NCBI GenBank assembly: GCA_963082975.1
Contig: OY720344.1
Coordinates: forward strand, 90,458,107-90,522,106
From: Labia minor
Taxonomy: Eukaryota; Arthropoda; Insecta; Dermaptera; Spongiphoridae
Direction of reading: 5' to 3'
DNA length: 64,000 nt
In this document: one piece after another, positions 1 through 10,019 of the stretch
Numbering within the stretch: the stretch's first letter is position 1
Layout of the letters: each line of letters begins with the position of its first letter
Program-made: the position numbers and the translations under genes
Notes under the pieces: generated by a model
Told to the model about the DNA's origin: nothing
Database searches by the model: none
Seen by the model: only the letters and a program-made list of their open reading frames with translations

Positions 1-49
1 TTAGTAATGAATTTTCTAAAATTTGCTGAGAAAAAGAATAGCTTTTTAG

Positions 50-172
50 TCATGGATCTTATGCCAGGTCTTGTACGATGTCCAGGCGTCTTGATGACGA
101 TGCCACAGCCACCGGCATCCCTCGCCGCTGTCCCCCAAGCACCGGCCGCCGTCCCCAAACTGCCACAATCAG
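50..172 (+). CDS. stau: Staufen, first visible exon (Pro/Ala-rich)
   Basis: A GC-rich patch in AT-rich surroundings. An acceptor (GCTTTTTAG, ending at 49) is followed by TC-ATG, and a donor follows at 173 (CAG|GTGGGG). The frame from ATG 52 is open and ends in phase 1. It joins the next exon in frame through a Gly codon just before [10 protein letters not shown]. The encoded stretch is Pro/Ala-rich, like the N-terminal region of fly Staufen. Whether ATG 52 is the true start or upstream coding exons exist cannot be decided here; ATG 1301 in the next exon is an alternative start. Confidence 0.5.
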
Positions 173-3100
173 GTGGGGACCTCACCTGAACCTGAGATTT
201 CTTCTATCCTATCTCCTTCACTTCAAATCCTCACAGAAATTTTTACTTAATTTAAAGAAGATTAATAATTTTACTTTTAACATTGGTTTACTTTTTTATG
301 TACGTATTCTCTTCTCGTATAAATATAATTATTATCATTTTTCAAACACAAAAACTTAACATAATATTAAATATAAAATTTAAAGAAATTTGAATTTGGA
401 TTATTTCTTTTACATCATAAGGTTCGTTAACATCAAAGCAACTTATTTTAATATTTGTTAATGTTAATGATACTTTAGTATAATTTCAATAAAAATTCTC
501 AGTAAAAAGATATCAAATTAAATATTCCCTTGCCAGTCCGATTCTGCTCTCCTTGTAATCTACCAAGGGTGGAAAAATCTTAAGATATATTAATAAATAA
601 TATCATTCAAAAAAAATTAATATATTGTTTTTTTGAATGTACTTAATCACTTCAAGGTTGTGAACTTAAATGCATTATCTATCCCAATATAAAACTTATA
701 ATTGTTTAAATAAACCAGTTGTTTAATTAATATACTTATTATATAATATTTAATAAATATGAAGTCAATCTCTGGCTTTAAATAATAACCATCAAGTTCT
801 AAAATTAATTATATTAATCTTGTTAGAGTAAGATTTTTTTTGACATAAAAATATCGCTAACTAAATTTTATTTATTAACTGAAATAAAAACAAACAATTA
901 AAGATATGTTCAAAATCACAGTAGATATAGTAGATATAGTAGATGTATAGTATGATATTCTTACACTATAAGATTGTTTTGATGTTTATCAACCTTTATT
1001 TTAGATATCAACCTAATATGAAAACAATTTTTATATTAAAAAGTCTAACTCATTTATATTATCACTTTTAAATGTTACATTATATTTTAGTTTTCTATTA
1101 GCTATATTTTTTCAAAATATTTTCTATTCTTCATTTAATTTAATATCTATTTTCTATTAAAATTATTTTATTTTACTTTTTATAACATTAATTTTATTTT
1201 ATTTGTTTACTAAATTCTTTATTATTCTATTATATTATTATATCATAATATAATGATATAATTAAGTATATTAATATTTTTATAAATCAATTTTGAAGGC
1301 ATGTCTGGGGGCGGAGAGAATGACTCGCATCGGCCAGCACCTCAGACACAATCACAGCCGCCGCCCATGGCCCAAAACGGCGGAGGAAATCAGGCGCCCC
1401 CAACCGCCGCTGCTGCAGCAGCCAATGCCGCTGCAGCTGCCGCGGTCTCCAATCATTTGGCAAACACGAAAGAGAAAACTCCGATGTGCCTGGTTAATGA
1501 GCTAGCCAGGTTCAATAAGGTAACATATGTTAATTCTACTCTATCATTAACATTAAATTTTTTGAGGAAAAAAATATATTTTTCATCAAATAATGATTAA
1601 TAATTACTTACCGTGAAATTTTATTATTAAATTAAAGATTAAATGTAATCAATCATTTCTCTTTTTTTTAGATCCAGCACCAATATAGATTAACGAACGA
1701 ACAAGGTCCTGCACATAAAAAAGTTTTTACAGTAACATTAAAACTTGGCGATGAAGAATATGCATCCGATGGAGCAAGTATTAAAAAAGCTCAACATAGT
1801 GCAGCCAACGAGGCTCTGCAACACACACATTATAAACATCCACCTCCTAAAGCAGCTCGTAATGTGCGTATTGGAAAAAGCAATGTCACACCAACAGTTG
1901 AGCTCAATGCGTTAGCGATGAAACGCGGAGAGCCAGCCATCTATACCTTTCTCGAAACAACCCCTCCTATTGCACCTCCTGCCCAACCTCCGCCTCCACC
2001 TGCACCAGGACCACCATATCTACAACAACCCCCACCTCCTTCACATCATCAGGGCTATAACTATAGACCAGGACATCATATGTATCATCATCAGGCAAGT
2101 TATCAGATTTCTATTAATTCTTTAAATATTAAGATGCAATCTAGTTTTTTGTATTACTATGATGAACTTGATTTAATTTAAAATTTTATTACTTTTTTAG
2201 CGTTATCATTATAAGTCTGGTCCTGGAAATTCATCCAGTGGTGGGTACCAGCCAACTATGTTTCAAGTTTGCCTAAGAGTAGGCTCTCGTGAATATTTAG
2301 GTGAAGGACCAACTGCTCAGGCTGCCAAACATGATGCTGCTGGAAAAGCGGTTACTCAACTTAAACAACTCCCTCTTCCCGATGAACAACCAAATCATCG
2401 ACCAATAGGTAAATATAAACATTAGTTGTTCATTAAATTTATATTGAAATTAATTTCTACAATGCAAATTTTGTAATATAATATATTGATTAATAATAAA
2501 TAATTAAATTTTTTACCTTTTTATTAAATTTAAATTTTAAAAATTGTAATTTTCGTAAAATATAATTATTTTCTTTTCAGATGAAAATGAACCCATTGAA
2601 ACTTCAACAGATCCTAATATGGATCTCAAGAGTCCAATTTCACTCGTTCATGAAATTGCATTAAAAAGGTCATATAATGTTACATTTGATGTGGTTAGTG
2701 AAAAAGGTCCTCCTCATATGCGAACATTTGTTACAAAGTGCGTCGTTGGTGACAAGGTAGTTGTATAATTTTCTAATTATATTTAATTGAATGATATCGA
2801 TATCAATTAATCTATTTCTATTTTTAGATAGCAACAGGAGAAGGAAATGGAAAAAAAATATCTAAGAAACGCGCTGCTGAAAAAATGCTTGAGGAATTAC
2901 GAAATTTACCTCCTCCATCCCCAACTCTTGTAGCATCCCGAATTAAACGTAAATCAAATCCAGGCAAAAAGAAATCTCGTAATTTAATAAAAGTATATCA
3001 TCAGGTATTTTATTAATCATTAAACATATACAGATTTTTTTTTAAATTTATAAACTAAAATTTTTATTTATAAAAATACAAAATATACAATTAGAATTTT

Positions 3101-6100
3101 TTTCGGTTTTCAGGAACAGAAAATTGAACCAGATTATGGGAATATAACAGGAAACCCAGGTCCTATAAATACTAGTAGTAGTGGAGGCGGCGGATTAGTG
3201 GGAGGTGGAGGCAACAGGGGTGGTGGTGATAATAGCGGCGGCGGCGGAGGCGGAGGAGAAAGAGGTGGTGGTGGTTGTGGCGGCGGCGGCGGCGGCAGTG
3301 GTGGATCAAATAATGGAACTGAGGATATAAACCCTATTTCACGACTGATACAAATTCAACAAGCAAAGAAAGAGAAAGAACCAATTTATACTTTAGTCGA
3401 AGAAAGAGGCGTTCCAAGGAGACGAGAGTTTGTAATGGAGGTAATTTTTATATTTAAAACTAATTCACTACTCTAATAATTTATTAAAATTACAAATCTA
3501 CAAAAAAACTTAATTAATTTAATAAAAGTATATTTTTCTTAGTCATAATAAAATTTAAATTGAATTTTTTCTAATTACGTTCTAAATTTAAATAGGAAAA
3601 CTTAAAAAATCTTAGAATTTCTTCTAGTTGATACATTGAATTAAATTTATGTTTAATTTTTCTATTATATTTTAGGTTAAAGTTGGTCAGCATGCATGTA
3701 CTGGATGTGGTCCAAATAAAAAACTTGCAAAACGTGCTGCCGCCGAAGCTCTCTTAGCTCATTTAGGTTACTCTCGACCTACACCATCCAATCCAACATG
3801 TCCTCCACTCCCAGGAAAATCTGCTATTAAAGTACCATCTGATCATTCTTCAATGAATGTAGTAGAAAAGGCTCGAAAGGTTATGTTTCTCGATGAAACA
3901 ACAGATAAAGGAATGGGTATACCAGGCAGTGGAGGTGATATAAATTCTTCAGTAGCAGTAGCATCGGTTACTCCAGCAGGAGGTCCAAGTGGAAGACAAC
4001 TTGTTCCTGGCTTGTTGCTCATGGCTGATACTGCACAGGTATTATTCCTTTTCAAATTATTCCTAATTTTTTGATCAATTAACCCTCAAGCAGGAAACCC
4101 AAGTACGTACTCGGGCCACAAAATCTATCATAACGGTGGGAGCCCGAGTCCGTACTTGTCGACTTCCAGCGTTTATATAAATTTCAATTCCTCTGTCATC
4201 TCTTGATCAATTTTGAAAATTTTTGTACCTACTAAAACTACAATATTTACACTTTCTCTTTTTTTCCACTCACTTATTGTTTTTTTGTTCGAATACATTT
4301 TCTTTAAAAGTAGAAAAACTTTTTTTTCGAGAGTTTAACTAATTACCTGCTTGAGGGGTTAATAGAATTATTTTTTGAATACATTATTCATTTATCCTGT
4401 TGATGTTGATAGGTCTCTGGATACGCGGCCACGCCCCCTAAGTCATCGGGCGTCAATCTGCAGACAACTGCAACAATTGCCAAGGAGCTGCTCAAGGCAG
4501 GTAACTCCCCGACAGCGGAAGCACTAGCCAAAGGATCTCCAGGCAGCGGTCCTGGAACTGGAATTCCCGTCGTTAGTTCCTTGGCAGCTTTGGGACTTGC
4601 TTCCCCGGCGGCAGCTGCAGCGGCGGCAGCGGCAGCCGCGCCAGCGACTCCTGCCACAACTCCTATCATTAAGCCCAAGGAACAGCTCCTTTACTTGGCG
4701 CAGTTACTTGGTTTCCAGGTGCAATTCTCCGACTTTCCAAAAGTAAGTATTTTAATTAATAAATCGTTTGCCTTTTATAGATATTAATTTTAATTCTTTT
4801 TTGACTGATCAAACAGCTTCAAATGAATTATTGATCATTCAACCAATGGATGTTATCTTATAGAATTTTGTTTCGATCCTAAATTTATTTAAAAAAAACA
4901 TTAGTTATATTTTTTTAATGTATAATATTAACTAAAGATTTGATTTGTACTTTTTTGTTGAATAGGGAAATCATAGCGAGTATTTATCGCTAGTATCATT
5001 ATCAACGGATCCGCCACATGTTTGTCATGGAGCGGGAAGTACAACAGAAGCCTCTCATGATCAGGCAGCATTAACAGCCCTTCGTGCTCTGGCTGAGATC
5101 GGTTTAGACGCGGTGTCACCTCCAGGGGGCTCCATACCTCAAACCAACGGCCAACAGGAGACCGGAGTTGACCCGTGAGTTGATTGCTTCACCCTACAGC
5201 TCAGGCTCCCTCCCCCGCACCGTCCTTTCCAATTTATAGATCAACCACTTAGAATCGAACTGTTAAACTGTTTGTTATTCTTACTAACTATTCCTATTTT
5301 TTGTGATATTAGTACATAAAAAATAAACCAATATTTATACCCGTGAAGGGAAATTAACAATCAATGAATGTATAATTTTGTAATTTTTTTATGTTGTTAG
5401 ATAAGAATTTTAAATAAAGAGATTTTTAAACTTAAAAAAATAAAAAAAAATAAAAAATATAAGTTATTAAAATGAAATAAATTAACAAAATCAAGGGTAA
5501 CTTTTAAAAGAATAAAATCATAAATTTATATTAAGAAAAATAAATATTATTATAAAAGATGGTCAATTTATATATTTTAAGCCATATATTCGTTATAATA
5601 CTTTAAGTATATTTTAAGTTGTTAATAATGTAATATTAGAGAAGGAAATAAGGATCTTAATATGAGAGGGTTTGGATTCAGCGAACCATCTTTTTTAATA
5701 AATATCTACTTTCTTTTTGTTTAATTTCCTTTTTAATTTTTTTAAAAGCCAATTTATCTGATTGTTAATTTATTTCTATATTATTTATGCAATGAAAACT
5801 AATTAGACTTAAGAATATATTGAGCCGTGCAAATTGGGGCTGTAAAAATTTGAATAAAAAATATAACATTATATGTCGAGAATAAATTTGTTAGTTTATT
5901 ATTTACTGGCGAATTTTTTTTAGAAAAAAAATTATTTTTCTATAAATAATATTATATATCATATTTTTATTTTATCATAAATAAATGTTATTAATGATAA
6001 AAGAAAGTAAGAACATATAATATTATGCTCGGTTATAAATTGTAAATAATTTAGAATTTAGGTATTAAGGATGGAATTTTCATTTTATAAATTTTCCTTA

Positions 6101-7901
6101 TCTGGAATTCATGATGCAATTAGATTATCGATTATAATTATTATTTTTTTTAATTTCGACATTAGAGTTATATTTTTTATTTAATTTTTATTTCTTTAAA
6201 TAATAATTAATTAAAAAATAAAATAAATATGGAATATTTATCTCTAATTTATTAGGTTTTATTTTCTTGTGTGCGGAAATAAAAAATGACTATTTTATAG
6301 ATTAAATAAATATCTGGAATAAATCATAATGTGTGATTGAGGATTTTTATTAATAATTTTATAATAACTAAATAAATAGAGATTTGGATATTTTTCAGAG
6401 TTTTATTATATTTTACGCGGATATAATTATCATATATGAATATAATTCAAATATATTTCGATTGTGTTATATTCCCATAGATACTTTTTAACAACAAGCT
6501 TCAATTATTTTAACCTTAAATATTTATTTTTGTTTAAGGTATTTAATAATTATTACTTGTATATTTATATATAGATATATATTTTTTCACAATTTCAAAA
6601 ACCACTTACTTTTAAAATAGGATTTATTGTGCATTCTATCATTTTATGATTGAATAAATTATCTCTATTAATTGTTTACAAATTTTTAGCCCCAGTTCTC
6701 TTGAAGATTATATACACATCTATCAATTTTGTATTTGATTTTTAAATGAAAAAGATAGATATGTTTTTCTGCATTTGAGATTAGTTCATTTGCACGGCCA
6801 TTTAGACTTCTTTAGTAATATTTTTTTAAATTAAGTGGAATTATATTATTTTTGTTTTTTTGTCAATTTAAGGTTTTTTTCTTAAAAACTAACAAGTTTT
6901 TTTCTACGTATAACCCTATTTAAGCAGAAGAATTTAAAGAATAAAATAAAAAAATACATATAGGTGTAAAATGTTATACAAATTTCTTCCAGCGATTTTC
7001 TTTTCCAGATTTTATAATAATTAGTTTTAATTTTTAAGAAAAAAATTTTAATAATTTTTGAATTAAAATTCTTTTTTTTTTGGTAGAATACCAACTTTTC
7101 GTGATATTTGTTTACTATTTAAATAAATTGGAACACATATTTAAAAAGAAGAAGAGAGAAGAAATAAATTTCTTTTGTAATATTCATTGTGAATATATTT
7201 GTTGAAAATAGAGATTGACTATTTAGAGTTATATTACTTAATTGTGTTTTATATATTACGTTAAGAATTTGGTATTTTATTTTTCAATTTTAATTAAAAC
7301 ATATTTGTTTTGAATTGTCACGGATTTTTTACTTAAAGATAATTGTAAATTATTATAATTTAGCTGTATTTTGTTTTATTTATATTTAAAAAAGTTAGTT
7401 CATGTTTTATAAGTCATTTTTGTAACCAATTATTTTCTTTTGTAACCAAATAAAAACTATATCTCCCATTAAAAAATATTATTCAAGTCTTATTATATCC
7501 ACTTACCCGGTAATAATTTTATAAGAGAATAATTCATTGTAGATAAAATTTAGTATATATATAAAGTATACATTTTAATTTAAACTACAAAGGTTATATT
7601 TTATCTAGATGAAAAATATCATCTTCGATCTAAATAAAAATAAGTACTATTAAATTCACAGATTCTAATAAATCACAGTTATAAATCAAATTTAATATTT
7701 TACAAAAATGGCATCTTTATTATTATTTTTGTTTTAGATGAATAAGTATATATTTAAACATATATTAGTTTTATATATATATTAATATATATATTTATAC
7801 GGGTATCTATTTGTTTTTTTTTTGTTCTTTCTTTCTATACTTTACATGATTAATTATTTTTCATTGTTTCTTTCATTTACAGAACTGGCTATACGCAGTA
7901 A
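50..7901 (+). CDS. stau: Staufen homologue, dsRNA-binding mRNA-localisation protein (multi-exon, 5' end may be missing)
   Basis: Staufen binds structured mRNA 3'UTRs and couples them to motor and anchoring complexes in the cytoplasm. Exons 50-172, 1299-1519, 1672-2094, 2201-2408, 2581-2756, 2828-3004, 3114-3440, 3676-4038, 4413-4742, 4966-5174 and 7883-7901 join in frame to about 857 residues from the ATG at 52. Five dsRBDs are visible: dsRBD1 (1477-1850; [24 protein letters not shown]), dsRBD2 (1890-2370; [12 protein letters not shown], split by a Pro/His-rich insert), dsRBD3 (2630-2900; [19 protein letters not shown]), dsRBD4 (3330-3770; [13 protein letters not shown]) and dsRBD5 (4675-5110; [20 protein letters not shown]). 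The split dsRBD2 and a dsRBD5 without the KKxxK helix match Drosophila Staufen, whose dsRBD5 binds Miranda. Linkers are low complexity (poly-Ala, poly-Gly). Identity is secure; the first exon and the C-terminus are less so. Confidence 0.95.
1299..1519 (+). CDS. stau: Staufen exon with poly-Ala tract and start of dsRBD1
   Basis: The acceptor AG is at 1297-1298 and the donor AAG|GTAACA at 1520. The exon encodes a Gln/Pro-rich stretch, a poly-Ala tract (about 1408-1445), then [16 protein letters not shown], the nearly invariant start of Staufen dsRBD1. It ends in phase 0. ATG 1301 could serve as the initiator if the 50-172 exon is not used. Confidence 0.92.
1672..2094 (+). CDS. stau: Staufen exon: rest of dsRBD1, start of dsRBD2, proline-rich insert
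   Basis: The acceptor is a T-rich tract with AG at 1670-1671. The exon continues dsRBD1 ([30 protein letters not shown]), then starts dsRBD2 ([13 protein letters not shown]-like) and runs into a Pro/His/Tyr-rich insert. The insert splits dsRBD2, as in Drosophila Staufen, where this insertion is required for microtubule-dependent localisation. The donor is CAG|GCAAGT, a GC donor. The exon length of 423 nt keeps phase 0. Confidence 0.95.
2095..2200 (+). other. GC-AG intron in Staufen
   Basis: This 106-nt intron starts GCAAGT after CAG and ends TTTTTTAG. The nearest GT (2099) would shift the frame and give TAA within five codons of the next exon, so the GC donor is the one compatible with an intact protein. 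The match to the GC-donor consensus (AG|GCAAGT) is perfect. Confidence 0.85.
2201..2408 (+). CDS. stau: Staufen exon: second half of dsRBD2
   Basis: The acceptor is at 2199-2200 and the donor at 2409 (ATAG|GTAAAT). It encodes [20 protein letters not shown] and [15 protein letters not shown], the beta strands and C-terminal helix of dsRBD2 after the insert. It ends in phase 1. Confidence 0.93.
2581..2756 (+). CDS. stau: Staufen exon: first part of dsRBD3
   Basis: Acceptor TTCTTTTCAG ends at 2580; donor AAG|GTAGTT at 2757. It encodes [13 protein letters not shown], then [17 protein letters not shown]. dsRBD3 is the strongest RNA-binding domain of Staufen, and the GPxHxxxF loop that contacts the minor groove is intact. 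Confidence 0.93.
2828..3004 (+). CDS. stau: Staufen exon: end of dsRBD3 with basic helix
   Basis: Acceptor ends at 2827; donor CAG|GTATTT at 3005; 59 codons in phase 0. It encodes the [16 protein letters not shown] helix, which carries the phosphate-binding lysines, then a Lys/Arg-rich linker ([13 protein letters not shown]). Confidence 0.93.
3114..3440 (+). CDS. stau: Staufen exon: poly-Gly linker and start of dsRBD4
   Basis: Acceptor GGTTTTCAG ends at 3113; donor GAG|GTAATT at 3441. A glycine-dominated linker (about 3180-3315) precedes [18 protein letters not shown] and [13 protein letters not shown], the first helix and strands of dsRBD4. The Gly tract is made of GGN repeats and is probably length-variable. 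Confidence 0.93.
3676..4038 (+). CDS. stau: Staufen exon: end of dsRBD4 and linker
   Basis: Acceptor ends at 3675; donor ACAG|GTATTA at 4039; 121 codons in phase 0. It encodes [20 protein letters not shown] and [13 protein letters not shown], completing dsRBD4, then a Ser/Pro/Gly linker towards dsRBD5. Confidence 0.93.
4083..4358. mobile_element. piggyBac-like MITE in Staufen intron 8
   Basis: A 276-bp element sits between TTAA duplications at 4079-4082 and 4359-4362. Its terminal inverted repeats are CCCTCAAGCAGG (left) and the complement of CCTGCTTGAGGGG (right, one extra C). TTAA targets and CCC-starting ends are characteristic of the piggyBac superfamily. An internal 16-nt inverted pair (4101-4116 and 4142-4157) adds a hairpin next to the left end. 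There is no transposase. The element fills about three quarters of the 374-nt intron. Confidence 0.85.
4413..4742 (+). CDS. stau: Staufen exon: poly-Ala linker and start of dsRBD5
   Basis: Acceptor ends at 4412; donor AAA|GTAAGT at 4743; 110 codons in phase 0. It encodes a linker with a second poly-Ala tract (about 4606-4650), then [20 protein letters not shown], the first helix of dsRBD5. Confidence 0.92.
4966..5174 (+). CDS. stau: Staufen exon: main part of dsRBD5
   Basis: Acceptor ends at 4965; donor CC|GTGAGT at 5175, phase 2. It encodes [20 protein letters not shown] and [20 protein letters not shown], a close match to the C-terminal domain of fly Staufen. Read-through into the intron hits TGA at 5176-5178, so retention of intron 10 would end the protein right after ...GVDP. 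Confidence 0.93.
5175..7882 (+). other. Long intron 10 of Staufen
   Basis: About 2.7 kb of very AT-rich sequence between GTGAGT (5175) and CATTTACAG (7882). I see no further exon, transposon ends or RNA gene in it. Short AT tracts and homopolymer runs occur throughout. Confidence 0.6.
7883..7901 (+). CDS. stau: Staufen terminal exon (phase-2 reading, TGYTQ stop)
   Basis: Acceptor CATTTACAG ends at 7882. Joined to the phase-2 donor at 5174, the exon adds P-TGYTQ and stops at TAA 7899-7901. The same exon read in phase 0 stays open for 35 codons to TAA 7988-7990, beginning [14 protein letters not shown] and ending NRWTENEK. That frame would be used if exon 4966-5174 were skipped, because the exon ending at 4742 is phase 0. 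Which end is used, or both, needs transcripts. Confidence 0.6.
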
Positions 7902-7985
7902 GAAGAGAATTAATAGAACGAAAAATGAAAGCGAGAGTTGAACCTGAAATGCAGTTGCTTCTTAACAGATGGACAGAGAATGAGA

Positions 7986-7991
7986 AATAAA
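7986..7991 (+). terminator. Possible poly(A) signal AATAAA of Staufen
   Basis: An AATAAA hexamer lies 85 nt after the TGYTQ stop and overlaps the stop of the alternative frame. Many A-rich hexamers occur further on, so the true cleavage site is uncertain. Confidence 0.3.
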
Positions 7992-8016
7992 AATCGAACC
8001 TGAATTCCAACAAATA

Positions 8017-8266
8017 CATAGGCGCCGACTTCAAAGAATTGGGTATGGGATTTGAATGAATGGTTGATTACACATACAAATTTCGATTTGAAAATATAAA
8101 TAATATAAGGGTATTATTAATTATAAATACTATATAATTATTAAATACATTTATACTAATATATTATCATTCTACTTAATATACTATATTTAAACAAATA
8201 TTTAAAATTTGATATTAAAAAAAATATGTAATTTGCATCTAATTTATTGTAAAGTCGGCGTCTATG
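8017..8266 (+). repeat. 17-nt inverted repeat in the probable Staufen 3'UTR
   Basis: CATAGGCGCCGACTTCA (8017-8033) and TAAAGTCGGCGTCTATG (8250-8266) are inverted complements, with one G-U wobble and one mismatch. They are separated by about 216 nt of AT-rich sequence. In RNA they would form a stem closing a large loop. They could instead be the ends of a small unrecognised MITE. Confidence 0.5.
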
Positions 8267-8504
8267 TTTACATATTTATACACTTATTACAAAAAAAATA
8301 TATAATATATATATATAACTGTTTATTTTAAAGAGAAGAAAAAAATCTCTAAAAGCCCTTCAGACCATGGCGTCTTAGACCAAACTATGGTTAATTGTAT
8401 ATGTTTATATTTATGGTCTAAATGTCTAGATGAATTTAATAGACCAGCACTGATCTTAAATTTTTTGATCACTAATTTTTATTTTATTATTTATTTTATA
8501 TTTA

Positions 8505-8505
<1 letters not shown>

Positions 8506-8538
<33 letters not shown>

Positions 8539-8551
8539 TATTATTATTATG
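8506..8551. repeat. (ATT)n microsatellite
   Basis: About 46 nt of ATT repeats with one interruption. Confidence 0.9.
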
Positions 8552-8589
8552 AATTCTATTGAACTATTTTCACTTTTCGTTTGGTCTAC

Positions 8590-9532
8590 ATTACACCAGG
8601 GCCCGAAGGGCGCAATAATATAAGCACATAAACATGAAGGGTCTTTATGTGTTAAATCAATAGGAACATTTAACACATTTAGATTTTCCTATTTATTCTT
8701 GTTTTGAAAATGAAAAAAAAAATAAACAGAAAAAAAGAAGTAAAAGAAAAAAAAAAATGGAAAAAAATCGTTTTAAAAAGAAAAAAATTTAAATGCAACT
8801 ATAAATCGGTCGAAACTGTTGGATTGATTTCATTTGTTGTTAGTCGTGTCTTGCGGCAAGCACCTTATTAAGTAGACTGGGTGACTGCGGCGACGACAAC
8901 ACATAGAGTGGTACTCGACAACCTACCCCATTCCCTGAACCCCAACTACAATGTTGAGGGCCACTCATAAAAACTATTCTTAGAATAAGATTTTTTCAGA
9001 AAATATTTCCCAGACGTAATTTTAATCAACCCAAGTAATAAAAAAAAAATTAAAAAAATAAAAAAAAAATAATTATAAAAATAAAAACTTCATTTTTTAA
9101 ATGTTTCAAAATGTTAACATAATCTTTGTGTATTCTGTCTTTATATATACATAAATGCATATATATATATATATACATAAATATAAATAAATATATATAT
9201 ATATATATGAAATAACATATATGTATATTTCAGGTCCGAGCAGAAAATGTTTAGTCTGATCGGATCTTGATTTATTTAAGCTTCAACTGATGATAAATGT
9301 CTCCAAACCCATAGATCCGAACTATTTTTCACCTCTTACCTAAACTTCTTTCACATTCTGGAAGCTTAAAGGAGTGCCAAAAGTAAATGATTCGAAATTA
9401 GAAAAAAAAAATATTGATTTTTTTTTATTCAATAATCATTTTATTTTTATTCCAATGTGTATTGTAGTATTGTATTGATGAATTATTTTTATAATTTATT
9501 TTTACTTACACACACTCACTTTTATCTTCCAG
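8590..9532. other. Mixed block downstream of Staufen with GC-rich hairpin-like patches
   Basis: GC-rich patches (8597-8612 GGGCCCGAAGGGCGC; 8840-8960) alternate with A-rich runs (8700-8800, 9035-9110) and a TA-rich stretch (9140-9215). No convincing coding exon. It may be extended 3'UTR or intergenic DNA. A string close to the miR-100 sequence lies at 9306-9323 but has no visible hairpin partner. Confidence 0.3.
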
Positions 9533-9961
9533 TTGTCTTACACTTGCACATCCAGAAACATTCTCGCTCACCTACACATACTCACATATTCCTCATTGAC
9601 ATATCTAAATAGAAGAACATCTTACGTTTTTTCATCGTTTGAAGCCTTCAAACCAATAGCTCTGGGGAACATTTTCCTTCTCGGCGTTGGCGGCGCAGGC
9701 GGCGCTCCATTTGAGGCGTTTGTTGATGATACAGAGACAAAATTATTTTGTTACCATTCATTAGCCCTTCCTTGGGGCCTTCGCCCCATTGAAGATCTTG
9801 TGCTTAGGTATCAGAAGGTATTGAACCAAGCTTTTCGTTATTTTTTGCCCCCTCCCGCCGTCACGGGGGCGACTGGCGTCGATGGGGGCCCGCCTTTTAT
9901 TGTACAGGCGGTTTTGTGTAACATCAGCAAACGCCGACATGTGACCTGTGACTTTAAATAA
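9533..9961 (+). CDS. Candidate exon: 142-codon open frame behind a splice acceptor, function unknown
   Basis: A strong acceptor (CTTTTATCTTCCAG, ending at 9532) opens a frame of 142 codons to TAA 9959-9961. The frame has no ATG start, so it would have to be an internal or terminal exon. The translation has a Gly/Ala patch (LGVGGAGGAPFEAF) and a Pro/Gly patch (LPPPAVTGATGVDGGPP) but no domain I recognise. The DNA is much richer in GC than its flanks and contains GGCCTTCGCCCC-type palindromes, so part of the openness may be compositional. The opposite strand is also open for 67 codons at 9761-9964. Weak call. Confidence 0.2.
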   Translation: MSYTCTSRNILAHLHILTYSSLTYLNRRTSYVFSSFEAFKPIALGNIFLLGVGGAGGAPFEAFVDDTETKLFCYHSLALPWGLRPIEDLVLRYQKVLNQAFRYFLPPPAVTGATGVDGGPPFIVQAVLCNISKRRHVTCDFK

Positions 9962-10019
9962 CACCTTATTAGTATATTTAGATATTTAAATCATTCGGTA
10001 AATTAATATTTCTAGCCAC

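Noticed and set aside
921-946. Short tandem repeat of GTAGATATA
   Set aside because: Only about 2.5 units; no wider array or function suggested.
4388-4678. 96-codon minus-strand frame opposite the Staufen dsRBD5 linker exon
   Set aside because: Antisense shadow of a GC-rich coding exon; its poly-Ala is the complement of the sense repeat.
6882-7094. 70-codon minus-strand open frame in Staufen intron 10
   Set aside because: Lys/Phe/Ile-rich composition typical of chance frames in AT-rich DNA; inside a confirmed intron, no domain.
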